DNA of 64,000 nucleotides from Gordonia jinghuaiqii (lineage in GTDB: Bacteria; Actinomycetota; Actinomycetes; Mycobacteriales; Mycobacteriaceae), in NCBI RefSeq assembly GCF_014041935.1, contig NZ_CP059491.1, forward strand, positions 5,084,001 through 5,148,000. Direction: 5' to 3'. Below are positions 24,419 through 34,814 of this stretch, piece by piece. The position numbers were made by a program, and so were the translations under genes. A model generated the notes under the pieces. The model saw only the letters and a program-made list of their open reading frames with translations, made no database searches and had not been told where the DNA came from. How positions within the stretch are numbered: position 1 is the stretch's first letter; every line of letters starts with the position of its first letter.

Positions 24419-25759
24419 TCAGTCCAACCAGTCCAGCACCGACGCAGCGGTCCAGCTCTGCTGCATGCTGCCGAGGGGTTCGCCGGTGAAGGGCTCGTAG
24501 TACTCGGCGAAGGTCCCGTCGGTGGCCTGGCGCAGACCTTCGTCGCGCAGACGGGCGGACCGTTCGGTCCAGCCGCGTCGCCCGAACGCCCAGCTGAACA
24601 GCCAGGTCATGACCGGCCACACCGGACCGCGCCAGTACTCGCGGGGCCGGAAGTCCGCGGAGATCGGCGACGTCGACGGCGGCACCGCATAACGCAGGTC
24701 GGGGTGGCCGCAGTACCGCGGGCCTTCGAAGAGCCGCAGCAGGGCGCGTTCCCGATCCCGCGACAGTCCGCCGCAGAGCAGCGGGGCGAACACGGCGATC
24801 GTCTCGGTGTTGATCCACGAGTTCGCACGCAGGTCGAAATCCCTTGCGGCACCGTTGCGATCATTGGCCGCCGACACCACGCCGGCGCGGAACCGATCCG
24901 CCCACGCACGAAGGTCGCGGACGTCGGAGCGCGGTTTGGAGTAGTCCTCACCGATGGTCGCGAGCACGTCGCAGGCGACCGAGAAGATGGCGCTGACGAA
25001 GACGTCCTCGACGGCGAAGCTCATCACCTTCGGGAGGATCTCGTCGTCGTAGTTGGCGCGCTTCATCTGCTCGACCAGCCAGATGTAGCGGTCGTACTCG
25101 AGATCGGAGGGGCGCATCGACAGATCGGACACATGGTCGAGGTCGGCTCGCTGATACGGCGGAAGATCCTCTCCGGGAACCACATTCGCGTAGGCGGAGT
25201 CCCACCTCGGCGAGTTGTCCATCCCGGATTCCCAGCCGTGGAAGAGAGTGATCCGGCCGCGGCCATTGGGATCCCGGGCGTGGGCCAGCCAGCGATGCCA
25301 CCGCACGAGCGAGCTCCACCGGCGATCGATGAACTCGTTGGCCACCGCCCGGGTGGTGCGGCCGTGGCGTCGGGAATGGTCGAGGATGCGCTGCACCGCG
25401 ATCGCGTGGACCGGCGGCTGGGTGATACCCGACGTGTCGGGGAAGTCGGGAGCGCAGTCTGCCAGCCGGGAGCACTCCCACCGTGCCGGGCCGGGGAAGT
25501 AACCGTCGCGACCGTTGGCGAAGACGATGTGGGGGATCATGCCGTTGCGCCACTGCGCCGACAGCAGGGTGTCCATCTCGATCACCGCGCGCTCCACCGA
25601 CAACGGCGCGAGGCCGACGGTCACGAACGCCGCATCCCAGCTCCACATGTGCGGATACAACTTGGGCGCAGCGCTTGTCATCGTGCCCAGGTCGTTGCCT
25701 CGCAACAGGTAAGCGGCGCGTGCCGACAGCTGCGTTGGGGTGAATCCATACCTGGCCAC
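24419..25759 (-). CDS. ggh: Glucosylglycerate hydrolase (GH63-like, GgH)
   Basis: A 446-residue (alpha/alpha)6-barrel glycosidase matching the length and motifs of mycobacterial glucosylglycerate hydrolase: LYPHMWSWDAAFVTVGLAPLS near the N-terminus, FHGWESGMDNSPRWDS with Asp181 as candidate general acid, and GTFAEYYEPFTGEPLGSMQQSW with Glu419 as candidate base. The enzyme hydrolyses glucosylglycerate (and mannosylglycerate), a compatible solute accumulated under nitrogen limitation, to the hexose plus glycerate when growth resumes. No signal peptide, so cytosolic. It lies divergent from an SDR gene, 86 bases apart. The name rests on my recollection of the family; a general GH63/GH15-like glucosidase is the alternative. 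Confidence 0.82.
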   Translation of the reverse strand: MARYGFTPTQLSARAAYLLRGNDLGTMTSAAPKLYPHMWSWDAAFVTVGLAPLSVERAVIEMDTLLSAQWRNGMIPHIVFANGRDGYFPGPARWECSRLADCAPDFPDTSGITQPPVHAIAVQRILDHSRRHGRTTRAVANEFIDRRWSSLVRWHRWLAHARDPNGRGRITLFHGWESGMDNSPRWDSAYANVVPGEDLPPYQRADLDHVSDLSMRPSDLEYDRYIWLVEQMKRANYDDEILPKVMSFAVEDVFVSAIFSVACDVLATIGEDYSKPRSDVRDLRAWADRFRAGVVSAANDRNGAARDFDLRANSWINTETIAVFAPLLCGGLSRDRERALLRLFEGPRYCGHPDLRYAVPPSTSPISADFRPREYWRGPVWPVMTWLFSWAFGRRGWTERSARLRDEGLRQATDGTFAEYYEPFTGEPLGSMQQSWTAASVLDWLD

Positions 25760-25845
25760 CCCGACGATTGTGCCCCGCGACGCCCGGCTCTGCTCACCGA
25801 GGTCGTCGAGGTCACCCGACGACGATCAGCCAGTAGGGTCGAGGA

Positions 25846-26526
25846 GTGCCCACCGCATTGATCACCGGCGCGAGTCGAGGTCTCGGCGCCCACATCGCCC
25901 GACAACTCGCACCGACACATGACCTGCTGCTGGGCGGACGCCCCTCCCCCGAACTCGATCAGCTCGCCGTCGAGCTCGACGGCGCCAGCACTTTCGCCGT
26001 CGAGTTGACCGATTACGACGAGGTCGAGGCGGCCGTGGAGGCCGTCAATGAACTCGACGTGCTCGTCCACAACGCCGGGGTCGGGAGCAGTCTGGAGATG
26101 GTCGCCGAGACCCCCGTCGAGGAATGGCGGCACGTGCTCGAGGTGAACCTGGTGGCCGCCGCCGAGCTGACCCGGCTGCTGCTGCCCGCATTGCGTTCGG
26201 CGCAGGGGCACGTCGTGTTCGTCAACTCCGGCGCCGGCCGCAACGCCAAACCGCGGTGGGCGCCCTACGCGGCCAGCAAGTTCGGGTTGAGGGCGCTCGC
26301 CGACTCGCTGCGCGGCGAGGAGCCGACGCTGCGGGTCACCTCGGTCTACCCGGGACGGATCGACACCGACATGCAACGCGAACTCGTCGCGATCGAGGGA
26401 CGCGACTACGACGCCTCACAGTTCCTGCGGCCGGAGTCGGTGGCGGCCGCGGTCGTCCACGCCATCCAGACGCCGGGCGACGCCCACCCCCAGGACATCG
26501 TGTTGCGGCCGACGGGGCGGGGATGA
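25846..26526 (+). CDS. Short-chain dehydrogenase/reductase
   Basis: A 226-residue classical SDR: cofactor loop TGASRGLG (residues 7-14), LVHNAGVG, a catalytic Ser in VNSGAGRN, YAASK (Tyr-x-x-x-Lys), and PGRIDTDM. The start is GTG with no clear ribosome site. The downstream membrane-protein gene overlaps it by ATGA. Substrate unknown; the NADP-type loop with Arg is suggestive of NADPH use. Confidence 0.87.
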   Translation: MPTALITGASRGLGAHIARQLAPTHDLLLGGRPSPELDQLAVELDGASTFAVELTDYDEVEAAVEAVNELDVLVHNAGVGSSLEMVAETPVEEWRHVLEVNLVAAAELTRLLLPALRSAQGHVVFVNSGAGRNAKPRWAPYAASKFGLRALADSLRGEEPTLRVTSVYPGRIDTDMQRELVAIEGRDYDASQFLRPESVAAAVVHAIQTPGDAHPQDIVLRPTGRG

Positions 26527-27065
26527 GAACTCCAGCGAACCACCCGTCGTCGAACACCTTTCGTCCCGATCTCGGGTCTGGCGGAACTCCCGCGCCTGCA
26601 ACTCGCCGAGGCATCACCTGGGTACGTGCGGGTTGGTTGGTCCTAGCAGCACTCGCCGTATCGTTCGCTGTGTGGCAGGCGTTCGGACCCGCGGGCACGG
26701 TTTCGTTGTCGTGCTCCAAGACGGGCGAGCTCGACGACCCCGGCATGCGCGCGGGGACGACCTGCGACGACCCGATGTGGTCTGCCGTCGGGATCTGGCC
26801 GCTGGTCATGCTCGGCACGCTGTTGTGCGCCGCACCCGCTCTGGCCGCACTCATCATGCGCTGGTGGGCGTCCTGTCTGGCGACCGCAGTGCTTGCCGGT
26901 CTGACTGTGCTCGGGTTGAGTAACTGGACCGGCTTCTGGGGCCTGCTGATGTTCGGTGGTGTTCCGATGACCGCCGCGGCGATCGGGATCTCGGCGTTTC
27001 ATCTCCGCGTGAAGCACTGCAACGCGGTTGCCCAACCGTCGGACCGCCCCAGGACCGCGGGCTAG
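26523..27065 (+). CDS. Membrane protein of unknown function coupled to the SDR
   Basis: A 180-residue protein starting at ATG 26523, which overlaps the SDR stop (ATGA). About four hydrophobic segments are visible (WLVLAALAVSFAVWQAF, WPLVMLGTLLCAAPALAALIM, CLATAVLAGLTVLGLSNWTGFW and LLMFGGVPMTAAAIGISAF). Between the first and second is a probable extracellular loop with two Cys (SLSCSKTGELDDPGMRAGTTCDD) that could form a disulfide. No family recognised. Its stop region overlaps the end of the convergent ketosteroid isomerase gene by 4 bases. Confidence 0.72.
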   Translation: MRTPANHPSSNTFRPDLGSGGTPAPATRRGITWVRAGWLVLAALAVSFAVWQAFGPAGTVSLSCSKTGELDDPGMRAGTTCDDPMWSAVGIWPLVMLGTLLCAAPALAALIMRWWASCLATAVLAGLTVLGLSNWTGFWGLLMFGGVPMTAAAIGISAFHLRVKHCNAVAQPSDRPRTAG

Positions 27066-27451
27066 AGCTGCGTGAGGTCTTCCGGCTTCCACACCGCGCG
27101 CATCGAGGAGACCTTGCCCTCGTCGTCGAAGACCATGATGTCGACGGGGGTGATCTCGAAGGCGAGTCCCGAGGTCTTGGTCACCAGGGTGAACTCGAAG
27201 ACGGCGGTGTCGCCCGCGATTTTCTTCCACTTCAGGGTCGCGGTGCGCTCGTCCATGCCGGTGATGACCGAGTAGAACTCGACGAGCTGTTCGCGGGTGT
27301 TGCGGATGTCGGCGCCGATCGGGTCCTCGACCGTCGCGTCGGCGGCATACAGGTCGGCGATCTGTTCGGCAGTACCCGAGTTGAGCAGGTCGATGTAGGC
27401 GGTCACCGCTGCGTCGATCTTGTCGGCAAGTCCGGCTTGTTCCACGGTCAT
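27062..27451 (-). CDS. Delta5-3-ketosteroid isomerase (SnoaL/NTF2 fold)
   Basis: A 129-residue NTF2-fold protein. Tyr19 (in TAYIDLLNSG), Asp43 (in TVEDPIG) and Asp104 (in ITPVDIMVFDD) are spaced 24 and 61 residues apart, exactly the spacing of the catalytic Tyr14, Asp38 and Asp99 of the Comamonas enzyme. It would shift the double bond of 5-ene-3-ketosteroids to the conjugated 4-ene form in sterol or cholesterol breakdown. A KstR-like box lies 17-30 bases upstream of the ATG, supporting a steroid role. No other steroid genes adjoin it, so it is a stand-alone regulon member. Start codon supported by GGAGGA just upstream (reverse strand of tcctcc). Confidence 0.85.
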   Translation of the reverse strand: MTVEQAGLADKIDAAVTAYIDLLNSGTAEQIADLYAADATVEDPIGADIRNTREQLVEFYSVITGMDERTATLKWKKIAGDTAVFEFTLVTKTSGLAFEITPVDIMVFDDEGKVSSMRAVWKPEDLTQL

Positions 27452-27467
27452 GAATGTCCTCCAGAAT

Positions 27468-27481
27468 TAGAACGTGTTCTA
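27468..27481 (-). promoter_or_regulatory. KstR-like operator upstream of ketosteroid isomerase
   Basis: TAGAACGTGTTCTA is a perfect palindrome that fits the KstR consensus TnnAACnnGTTnnA of the mycobacterial and rhodococcal cholesterol regulon. It sits in the promoter of the isomerase gene and also within reach of the divergent DUF4129 gene at 27597. Confidence 0.75.
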
Positions 27482-27596
27482 GTTCGGCACGCTAGCACGC
27501 TGTCCGCCGACCGGTGGATGGTTTGGGTTCCCGGGGCTGGTTCTTTGATACGTTCGCCGCACAGATCTTCCGCGGGGAAAGGCCGGTGTCCTGTTG

Positions 27597-28301
27597 ATGT
27601 CCGAGTCCCCGCACGACCGCGCAGTGACCCCGGTTCTCGCCGCACCGCTGGACCCCGGCAACGACGAGGCACGGCAGTGGGCCGAACGCGAATTGTCGGA
27701 GCCCGAGTATCAGCCGCCGGAACCGTCGTGGCTGGACCGTCTCGTCGAACGGTTCTGGAATTGGGTCGGTGAGAACATCTTCGACTGGTTCGGTGGGTCC
27801 GACACCGTCCGGGCGATCGTCCTCGTGCTCGCGATCGCACTCGTGCTGTCGCTGATCGTGGTGGTGGTCCGGCATGTTCGCCGCAACCCGCGTGCGCCCG
27901 GGACTCCCGGCGGCACGCGATCCGAGAAGGTACTGCAAGGGACACCCAGGACTGCCGACGAACTGCGTTCCGAGGCCGAGAACGACTATGCCGCCGGTGA
28001 TTACAACGCAAGCGTCATCGCCGCCGTCCGCGCCCTGGCACGCCGCTCGATCGAACGCGAGCTCCTCGCCGACGTACCGTCACTCACCGCGCATGAGGTC
28101 GCCGTCAACCTGAGTCCACGCTTTCCCAGTTCCAGCACCGCCTTACGCGAAGCCACCGACCTGTTCGACGCGATCGCCTACGGCGACCGGTACGCCTCGG
28201 CCGGGTCGGCGCGCGCAGTCCTCGACCTCGAACGAGCGGTGGCCTCCGCGCGTCCGGCCGAGGTCGGTTCCTCGCATCGTCGCCTGGCGGTTCCGAGATG
28301 A
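27597..28301 (+). CDS. DUF4129-domain membrane protein
   Basis: A 234-residue protein with an acidic, Pro/Trp-rich N-terminal region (SEPEYQPPEPSWLDRLVERFWNWV), one membrane segment (AIVLVLAIALVLSLIVVVV), and a cytoplasmic DUF4129 domain (TADELRSEAENDYAAGDYNASVIAAVRALARRSIER...SLTAHEVA). It begins a four-gene run with DUF4350, MoxR and DUF58, each overlapping the next. This is the block known in mycobacteria next to moxR2; such MoxR-DUF58 sets are thought to be chaperone systems acting on membrane or secreted proteins. ATG 27597 is preferred over the in-frame TTG three bases earlier. Confidence 0.85.
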   Translation: MSESPHDRAVTPVLAAPLDPGNDEARQWAERELSEPEYQPPEPSWLDRLVERFWNWVGENIFDWFGGSDTVRAIVLVLAIALVLSLIVVVVRHVRRNPRAPGTPGGTRSEKVLQGTPRTADELRSEAENDYAAGDYNASVIAAVRALARRSIERELLADVPSLTAHEVAVNLSPRFPSSSTALREATDLFDAIAYGDRYASAGSARAVLDLERAVASARPAEVGSSHRRLAVPR

Positions 28302-29601
28302 CCACCCGTGCGCAGGCTCCTGCACCCTCAGGGCCGACCACAACGGGGAGGCCAGCCACGACGGGCAGGCCGACCGCGAAGGCCAGGACACCGCGGTGGG
28401 TGTGGTGGCTCATCGGGGTGATCGTCGTGGTGGTGGTAGTGCTCGTCGGCCTTCTCGGCCTCACGGCACTGTCCGGTGCCGGCGGTCCGCGTGGTCCCGG
28501 CGTCGACAACGATCCCGACAACGCGCAGCCCAACGGCTCGCGGGCACTGGCCCAGATCATCGCCGACCACGGCGTCGACGTCCGTCAGACGCGGGGCTTG
28601 GACGAGTTCACCGATGCGCCGCGCCCGGATCGCGACACCACCGTGGTCGTGTCATCGACGTCGTCGTTGAATCCCGGTACCACCGACCAGTTCCGGGAGC
28701 GAGTGGGGCGGGCCCACCGAGTGATCCTGATCGCCCCGGAGGACGGCGTGCTGACCGCGCTCGGCCTACCCGTCACCACGAGTTTCGGCGGTGCGGCGGG
28801 TGTCTCCGGAGTGCCTGCCGGCTGCCGGGCCCCTGACATCTCCGCGGACGACGTCGTCACTCCCGGCCCGCTCGGTTACACCCCGACCTCGCCCGACGCC
28901 GTGCCCTGTTTCACCTCGGACGGGTCGTCGAATGTGGTGGTCGTGCCGGAGACCGCCGACCGGTCCGAGTACGTGATCGTGACCGGTGACATGCTGACCA
29001 ACGCCGCACTCGCCGCCGAGGACAACGCCGGCGCCGCGGTCCGGATCTTCGCCGACTCCGACGAGATCCTCTGGTACATCCCGTTGTTCACCGATCAGGT
29101 GACCGCCGAGAAGGAACCATCCGAGGTCCCCGAGGCTCTCGGGCCGCTGATCGTGTTGACGGTGTTCGCGGTGCTGGCGCTGATGTTGTGGCGTGGCAGG
29201 CGATTCGGGGCGCTGGTCACCGAGCCACTACCCGCGGTCGTCAGAGCGATCGAGACCACGCGGGCACGTGGCCGGATGTACCACAAGGCGGGGGCCGCCG
29301 CGCGTGCCGCCGCGGCGCTGCGCATCCACACGCTGTCGTCGTTGGCCTCGGTCCTCGGGCTGCCCTACGACGCCGCACGCGCGACCGATGCCCTGTCCCG
29401 CCCGGATCGGGAATCGACACTCGCACCCGACCAGGCCGATCCGTCGGTCGCCGCCATCATCACGACCGTGGTCAGCGTGACCGGTCGTGACCCCGACGTC
29501 GTGCGGGCGCTCCTCGCCGGGCCGTTGCCCACGACCGATGAACAACTGGTGCACTTCACCACCGAGTTGACCGCCCTCGAGAAGGAAGTCCGACACACAC
29601 C

Positions 29602-29605
<4 letters not shown>
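28298..29605 (+). CDS. DUF4350-domain membrane protein
   Basis: A 435-residue protein: a Thr/Pro/Gly-rich cytoplasmic start, a membrane segment (WVWWLIGVIVVVVVVLVGLLGL), an extracytoplasmic DUF4350 domain (NDPDNAQPNGSRALAQIIADHGVDVRQTRG, VILIAPEDGVL), a second membrane segment (PLIVLTVFAVLALMLWRGRRFG) and a cytoplasmic tail of about 130 residues. It overlaps its neighbours by ATGA on both sides. DUF4350 is a regular partner of MoxR/DUF58 sets, probably the membrane sensor or substrate-binding component. Exact function not established. Confidence 0.87.
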
Positions 29606-30659
<1,054 letters not shown>

Positions 30660-30660
<1 letters not shown>

Positions 30661-31952
30661 TGTTCCTCACCGGCCGGTTCCTGCTCCTGGTGCTGTTCGG
30701 CGCGATACCGATCCTGGTGTGGCCGAACTACGCGGTCCCGCTGCTCTGGGTGCTGTTCTGCGTACTGCTCATGTGTCTGGATCTGGCGCTCGCGGGATCG
30801 ACCAAGACCATCGGCCTGGCCCGTTCGGTGCCAGGACCCGTACGCCTCGGTGAGAGCACCACATGTCCGATCGCGATCACCAACCACGGGACGGGCACCT
30901 TCCGGGGTGTCCTGCGCGACAGCTGGCAACCGTCGGCCGGCGCCGTCGGCACCATCCACCGCGTTTCGGTGCCGGCGAGCGAGACCCGCACGGTCACAAC
31001 CACACTCACCCCTGAACGACGCGGTGACCGGCTCGCCGTGCGGGTGACGGTCCGACGCCTCGGCCCACTCGGGCTCGCCGGGCGGCAACGCGGTGTCCCG
31101 CTGCCGGGACGGGTGCGAGCACTCCCCCCGTTCGGTTCGCGGCGACTGTTGCCCTCACGCCTGGCACATCTGCGCCAGCTCGATGGCCGGTCGGCCGTTC
31201 GGGTCCGAGGGCAGGGCACCGAATTCGATTCTCTCCGCGACTATGTGGAGGGCGACGACGTCCGCAGCATCGACTGGCGGGCCACCGCACGTCGACGTTC
31301 CACCGTCGTCCGCACGTGGCAACCGGAGAAGGACCGGCACATCGTCATCGTGCTGGACACCTCGCGCACCTCTGCGGGTCGTGTCGGCGACATCCCGCGC
31401 CTCGACGCCGCGATGGACGCCGCACTGTTGCTCGCCGCCCTCGCCTCGCACGCCGGCGACCGTGTCGACCTCATCGCCGGGGACCGACGCGTCCACCGGC
31501 GGGTCGCCGGAGTGGGCCGAACCATGTTGCTGAACAACCTGGTCACGGCGATGGCCGACCTGGAACCCGCGCTGCTGGAAGCAGATTGGCCGATGCTCGG
31601 AGCCGAGGTCGCCAAGATCAGCCGTCAGCGCGCGCTGCTGGTGCTGCTCACCCCGCTCGAACCCGCCGCCGTCGAGGAATCGCTGCTGCCGCCCCTGTCG
31701 GTGCTGGCACAGCGCTACAAGGTGGTCATCGGTTCCGTCGCCGACCCCTCCCTGGAGACCATGCTCACCGAACGCGGGAACGCCGGGCAGGTCTACGACG
31801 CCGCCGCGGCGGCACGCACCATCACGCTGCGCAACCGGACGGCAACCGCGGTGAGCCGCCTCGGTGTCGACGTGGTGGACGCGCCACCTGACAAACTGCC
31901 CGCCAAGCTCGCCGATCACTACCTGCAGTTGAAGTCGCGGGGGTTGCTGTAG
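30660..31952 (+). CDS. DUF58 / VWA-like protein, MoxR partner
   Basis: A 430-residue protein with two N-terminal hydrophobic segments (FLLLVLFGAIPILVWPNYAVPLLWVLFCVLLMCLDLALA), then a beta-rich region and the DUF58 motif RGQGTEFDSLRDYVEGDDVRSIDWRATARR, followed by a VWA-like fold (HIVIVLDTSRTSA). The start ATG overlaps the MoxR stop (TGATG). DUF58 proteins are the usual clients or adaptors of MoxR ATPases. In mycobacteria the next gene is the reverse-strand SpoIIM protein; here that neighbour is about 23 kb away. Confidence 0.9.
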
Positions 31953-31986
31953 CTAGGTCGCCACGTTCGCCGCCGTCGCGATCTGA

Positions 31987-31998
31987 CAATGAACATTG
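31987..31998. promoter_or_regulatory. Short inverted repeat upstream of the esterase operon
   Basis: CAATG and CATTG flank AA, about 25 bases before a TTGACA promoter element. A second repeat, TGCCA and TGGCA around TTGACAAC, brackets the -35 element itself (32014-32031). Either could be an operator for the mymA-like operon. Confidence 0.4.
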
Positions 31999-32018
31999 CG
32001 CCATCGAGCTCCTTGCCA

Positions 32019-32048
32019 TTGACAACTGGCACAGTATGCGGTGACTAT
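32019..32048 (+). promoter_or_regulatory. Probable promoter of the mymA-like operon
   Basis: A perfect TTGACA (32019-32024) is followed after 18 bases by GACTAT (32043-32048). A start site about 7 bases further falls at the ATG of 32056, which suggests a leaderless transcript. Confidence 0.5.
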
Positions 32049-32055
32049 CGTCACC

Positions 32056-33000
32056 ATGACGTCCACGTTGCCGTTGCCGACTCGAGGTTCGGTGAGATCG
32101 CGACTTGCCGCCACGGCGACCGCGCTCACGCTGAAACCGGTCGCCTCACGGTTGCCTTATGGCAGCGGGGGCGAGGCAATCGCGCGCGTACTCGTCGGGG
32201 TCGCGATGCGCGCCTGCGGGCCCGTGGCTCGCGGGACCCGGGTGTGTGCTGTCGACGAGGACGGCGTGGTCGGCGAATGGGTCAGCGCCGGTGTGACGGC
32301 GTCGAACCGCGTGGTGCTGTACCTGCATGGCAGCGCCTATGCGATCTGCTCGGCGCGGAGCCACCGCGGACTCGCCTCCCGGTTGTCGCGTGAGACCGGC
32401 CTACCGGCGTTCGTCGTCGACTACAGCCTGGCGCCGGAGTTCCCGTTCCCGACCGCCGCCGACGACGTCGAACGCGCCTACCGGTGGTTGCTGTCGCAGG
32501 GTTTCCGCCCCGACGACATCACTGTCGCGGGTGACTCCGCCGGCGGTCACCTGGCACTGGATCTGGTGCTCGACAACGCACGTCGAGCAATACCTCAGCC
32601 CGGTGCCGTGGTGCTCTTCTCGCCGCTGATCGATCTGACATACACCCTCGCGAGCACGCGGGAACAGCTTCGGCCCGACCCGATGATCTCCGCCACCGCG
32701 GCGCGAGCATTGACCCGGTTGTACACCCGCGCCCAGTCACCAGACATCCCCCGGCTGCGACTGGCAGTCGAGGCGGGAACAGTGTTGCCTCGCTTCATCA
32801 TCCAGGCGGGTGGCGCAGAGATGCTGGTTGCCGACGCCGAGCATCTCCGCGACCTCGTCGTCGACGCGGGTGGGGACTGCACCCTGGAGGTCTGGCCCGA
32901 CCAGATGCACGTCTTCCAGGCTCTTCCTCGGATCGCGCCCGAGGCGGATCGCGCGCTGCGCCGCGCAGCCGAACTGCTCGATCGCGTTCCCACGCGCTGA
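32056..33000 (+). CDS. Alpha/beta-hydrolase esterase (HSL family, LipR-like)
   Basis: A 314-residue hormone-sensitive-lipase-type esterase. Oxyanion motif HGSAY (residues 91-95, a variant of HGGG), nucleophile GDSAGG with Ser161, the acid near GGAEMLVADAE and a candidate His in WPDQMHVFQALP. Position at the head of an operon with an SDR, a di-iron protein and a flavin monooxygenase parallels lipR of the mycobacterial mymA operon. ATG 32056 fits the promoter spacing; a GTG at 32041 would add five residues. Likely hydrolyses esters formed by the downstream Baeyer-Villiger-type monooxygenase or cell-envelope lipids. Confidence 0.85.
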   Translation: MTSTLPLPTRGSVRSRLAATATALTLKPVASRLPYGSGGEAIARVLVGVAMRACGPVARGTRVCAVDEDGVVGEWVSAGVTASNRVVLYLHGSAYAICSARSHRGLASRLSRETGLPAFVVDYSLAPEFPFPTAADDVERAYRWLLSQGFRPDDITVAGDSAGGHLALDLVLDNARRAIPQPGAVVLFSPLIDLTYTLASTREQLRPDPMISATAARALTRLYTRAQSPDIPRLRLAVEAGTVLPRFIIQAGGAEMLVADAEHLRDLVVDAGGDCTLEVWPDQMHVFQALPRIAPEADRALRRAAELLDRVPTR

Positions 33001-33021
33001 CCACGAACCGAAAAGAGAACC

Positions 33022-33891
33022 ATGTTAACTCACCACAGGTCACTTCCCTCTCGCGGCGCGGACGCCGTGGTCACCGGTGCCGGCAGCGGAATCGGGCGCG
33101 CATTCGCCATCGAACTCTCTCGACGGGGCGGTCGCGTCGTGTGCGCCGACATCTCCGGTGAGCGTGCCGAGGAGACGGTTGCACTCTTGGAAGGTCCCGG
33201 CTTCGCCGTCACATGCGACGTCGCGGTGCGGTCCCAGGTAGAGGATCTCGCCCTGTTCGCCGAGCTCGAGTTCGGGCATGCCCCCACGCTGGTGATCAAC
33301 AACGCCGGTGTGGGGATCGGCGGACAACCCATCGGTCGCATCGGTTTCGACGACTGGAACTGGGCGCTGGGCATCAACCTCTGGGGCGCGATCCACGGGT
33401 GCGAGATCTTCGTCCCACAGATGCGGGCGGCCCGCCGTGGCGGCATCATCAACGTCGCCTCCGCAGCCGGCTTCGCCGCCGCCCCCACCATGGGGGCCTA
33501 CAACGTGGGCAAAGCAGCAGTGATGTCGCTGTCGGAGACGCTCGCCGCCGAGCTGTCCGGGTCGGGCGTGAAGGTGAGCGTGCTCTGCCCGACATTCGTC
33601 AAGACCAACGTGGCTGTCGACGGCCGGATCACCGACGGCTCGATGCACCTGGCCCAGACCCTCATGCGGTGGACGGGACTGTCTGCCGAGCGGGTGGCGA
33701 TCACCACGCTCGACGCGCACGACAAGGGACGCCTCTACGTCGTACCGCAGCCCGACGCCAAAGCGATCTGGTTGCTCAAACGCCTGACCCCGACCCTCTA
33801 CACCCGCGGCGCGGGCCTGCTGGACAGGATCCTGCCCAATGCGCCTGCGCCTCAGGCGATTTCCGATTTATCCACCACGACAGGAGCATGA
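33022..33891 (+). CDS. Short-chain dehydrogenase (SadH-like)
   Basis: A 289-residue SDR: TGAGSGIGRAFAIEL cofactor loop, NNAGVG, Ser in NVASAAGFAAAP, YNVGK catalytic pair, and a C-terminal extension after PTFVKTNVAVDGR typical of the longer SadH-type SDRs. NAD(H) use is suggested by the acidic VCADISGERAEE after strand 2. Twenty-one bases after the esterase gene. Likely oxidises an alcohol to the ketone used by the downstream monooxygenase. Confidence 0.87.
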   Translation: MLTHHRSLPSRGADAVVTGAGSGIGRAFAIELSRRGGRVVCADISGERAEETVALLEGPGFAVTCDVAVRSQVEDLALFAELEFGHAPTLVINNAGVGIGGQPIGRIGFDDWNWALGINLWGAIHGCEIFVPQMRAARRGGIINVASAAGFAAAPTMGAYNVGKAAVMSLSETLAAELSGSGVKVSVLCPTFVKTNVAVDGRITDGSMHLAQTLMRWTGLSAERVAITTLDAHDKGRLYVVPQPDAKAIWLLKRLTPTLYTRGAGLLDRILPNAPAPQAISDLSTTTGA

Positions 33892-33893
33892 CT

Positions 33894-34814
33894 ATGGCCT
33901 TCGACTTCGATGCCATGCTGACCAAGATCAAGGACCGCCAATGGTCCCTGGCCGACATCGACTGGGATGCGCCAGGTGCAGAAACGCTCAGTCCTGAACT
34001 CCACGCGAAACTGAAGCCCTTCATGGCCGACCTCATGTGGATCGAGAACGTCGGCGCGCGCGGGTTCGCCGCCATGGCACGCAAAGCACCCACGGAGACA
34101 CTGCGAGACATCTATCGGCACTTCCACGCCGAAGAGCAGAAGCACGCCAACGCCGAGCTGGCACTGATGCGCCGGTGGGGCATGCTCGAGAACGATGAGA
34201 TCCCGCAACCGAACGTCAACGTCAAACTCGTCATCGATTGGCTGGACAAGTACTCCGACGAGACACCGCTCGCCGTGCTCGGCACCGTGATCCCGATGCT
34301 CGAGGTCGCACTCGACGGTGCGCTGGTCAAGTTCATCGTGGACGAGATCGAGGATCCGGTGTGCCAGGAGGTGTTCAAGCGCATCAACGCCGACGAATCC
34401 CGTCATCTGGCAGTGGATTTCGAGGTCATCGAGTTACTCGGACACGCGAAGATGCGCCGGATTCTTGTCGAGACGATCGGAGCATGGCTGAATCCCTCGC
34501 TGATCGTCGGCACGCTGCGCTACATCCCGCTGCTGAACAAGATGCGCGACAACATCGTCGACATGGGCGTCGACGAGGAACGCCTCTACTCGGCGATGAA
34601 GCGTTTCAAGAAGGTCGGCGAGCGTAGCGAGTTCCCGAAGCGGTTGCCGATGTACCGATTCATCAGCTGGCACGGAGGTGTGGTGGTCAATCGGAAGCAC
34701 CCGTATCACCTGTTCGCCGACGGCATGGTGAAGCTGACCGCCAAGTACCCCACCCGGTTGCTACGCCCGCAACCCACCTGGTCCAAGGAACTCACCTACG
34801 AGCCCGTCGCATGA
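33894..34814 (+). CDS. Ferritin-like di-iron carboxylate protein
   Basis: A 306-residue helical protein with the full ligand set of a di-iron carboxylate centre: Glu51 (MWIENVG), Glu81-x2-His84 (AEEQKH), Glu137 (MLEVAL) and Glu168-x2-His171 (DESRH). ATG 33894 was preferred over ATG 33888, since the CAGGAG ribosome site is 7 bases before the former and only 1 before the latter. It overlaps the following monooxygenase by ATGA. The architecture fits oxygenases, desaturases or aldehyde-deformylating enzymes as well as oxidases; the reaction is unknown. Its constant company with esterase, SDR and flavin monooxygenase points to lipid or alkanone metabolism. Confidence 0.8.
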   Translation: MAFDFDAMLTKIKDRQWSLADIDWDAPGAETLSPELHAKLKPFMADLMWIENVGARGFAAMARKAPTETLRDIYRHFHAEEQKHANAELALMRRWGMLENDEIPQPNVNVKLVIDWLDKYSDETPLAVLGTVIPMLEVALDGALVKFIVDEIEDPVCQEVFKRINADESRHLAVDFEVIELLGHAKMRRILVETIGAWLNPSLIVGTLRYIPLLNKMRDNIVDMGVDEERLYSAMKRFKKVGERSEFPKRLPMYRFISWHGGVVVNRKHPYHLFADGMVKLTAKYPTRLLRPQPTWSKELTYEPVA

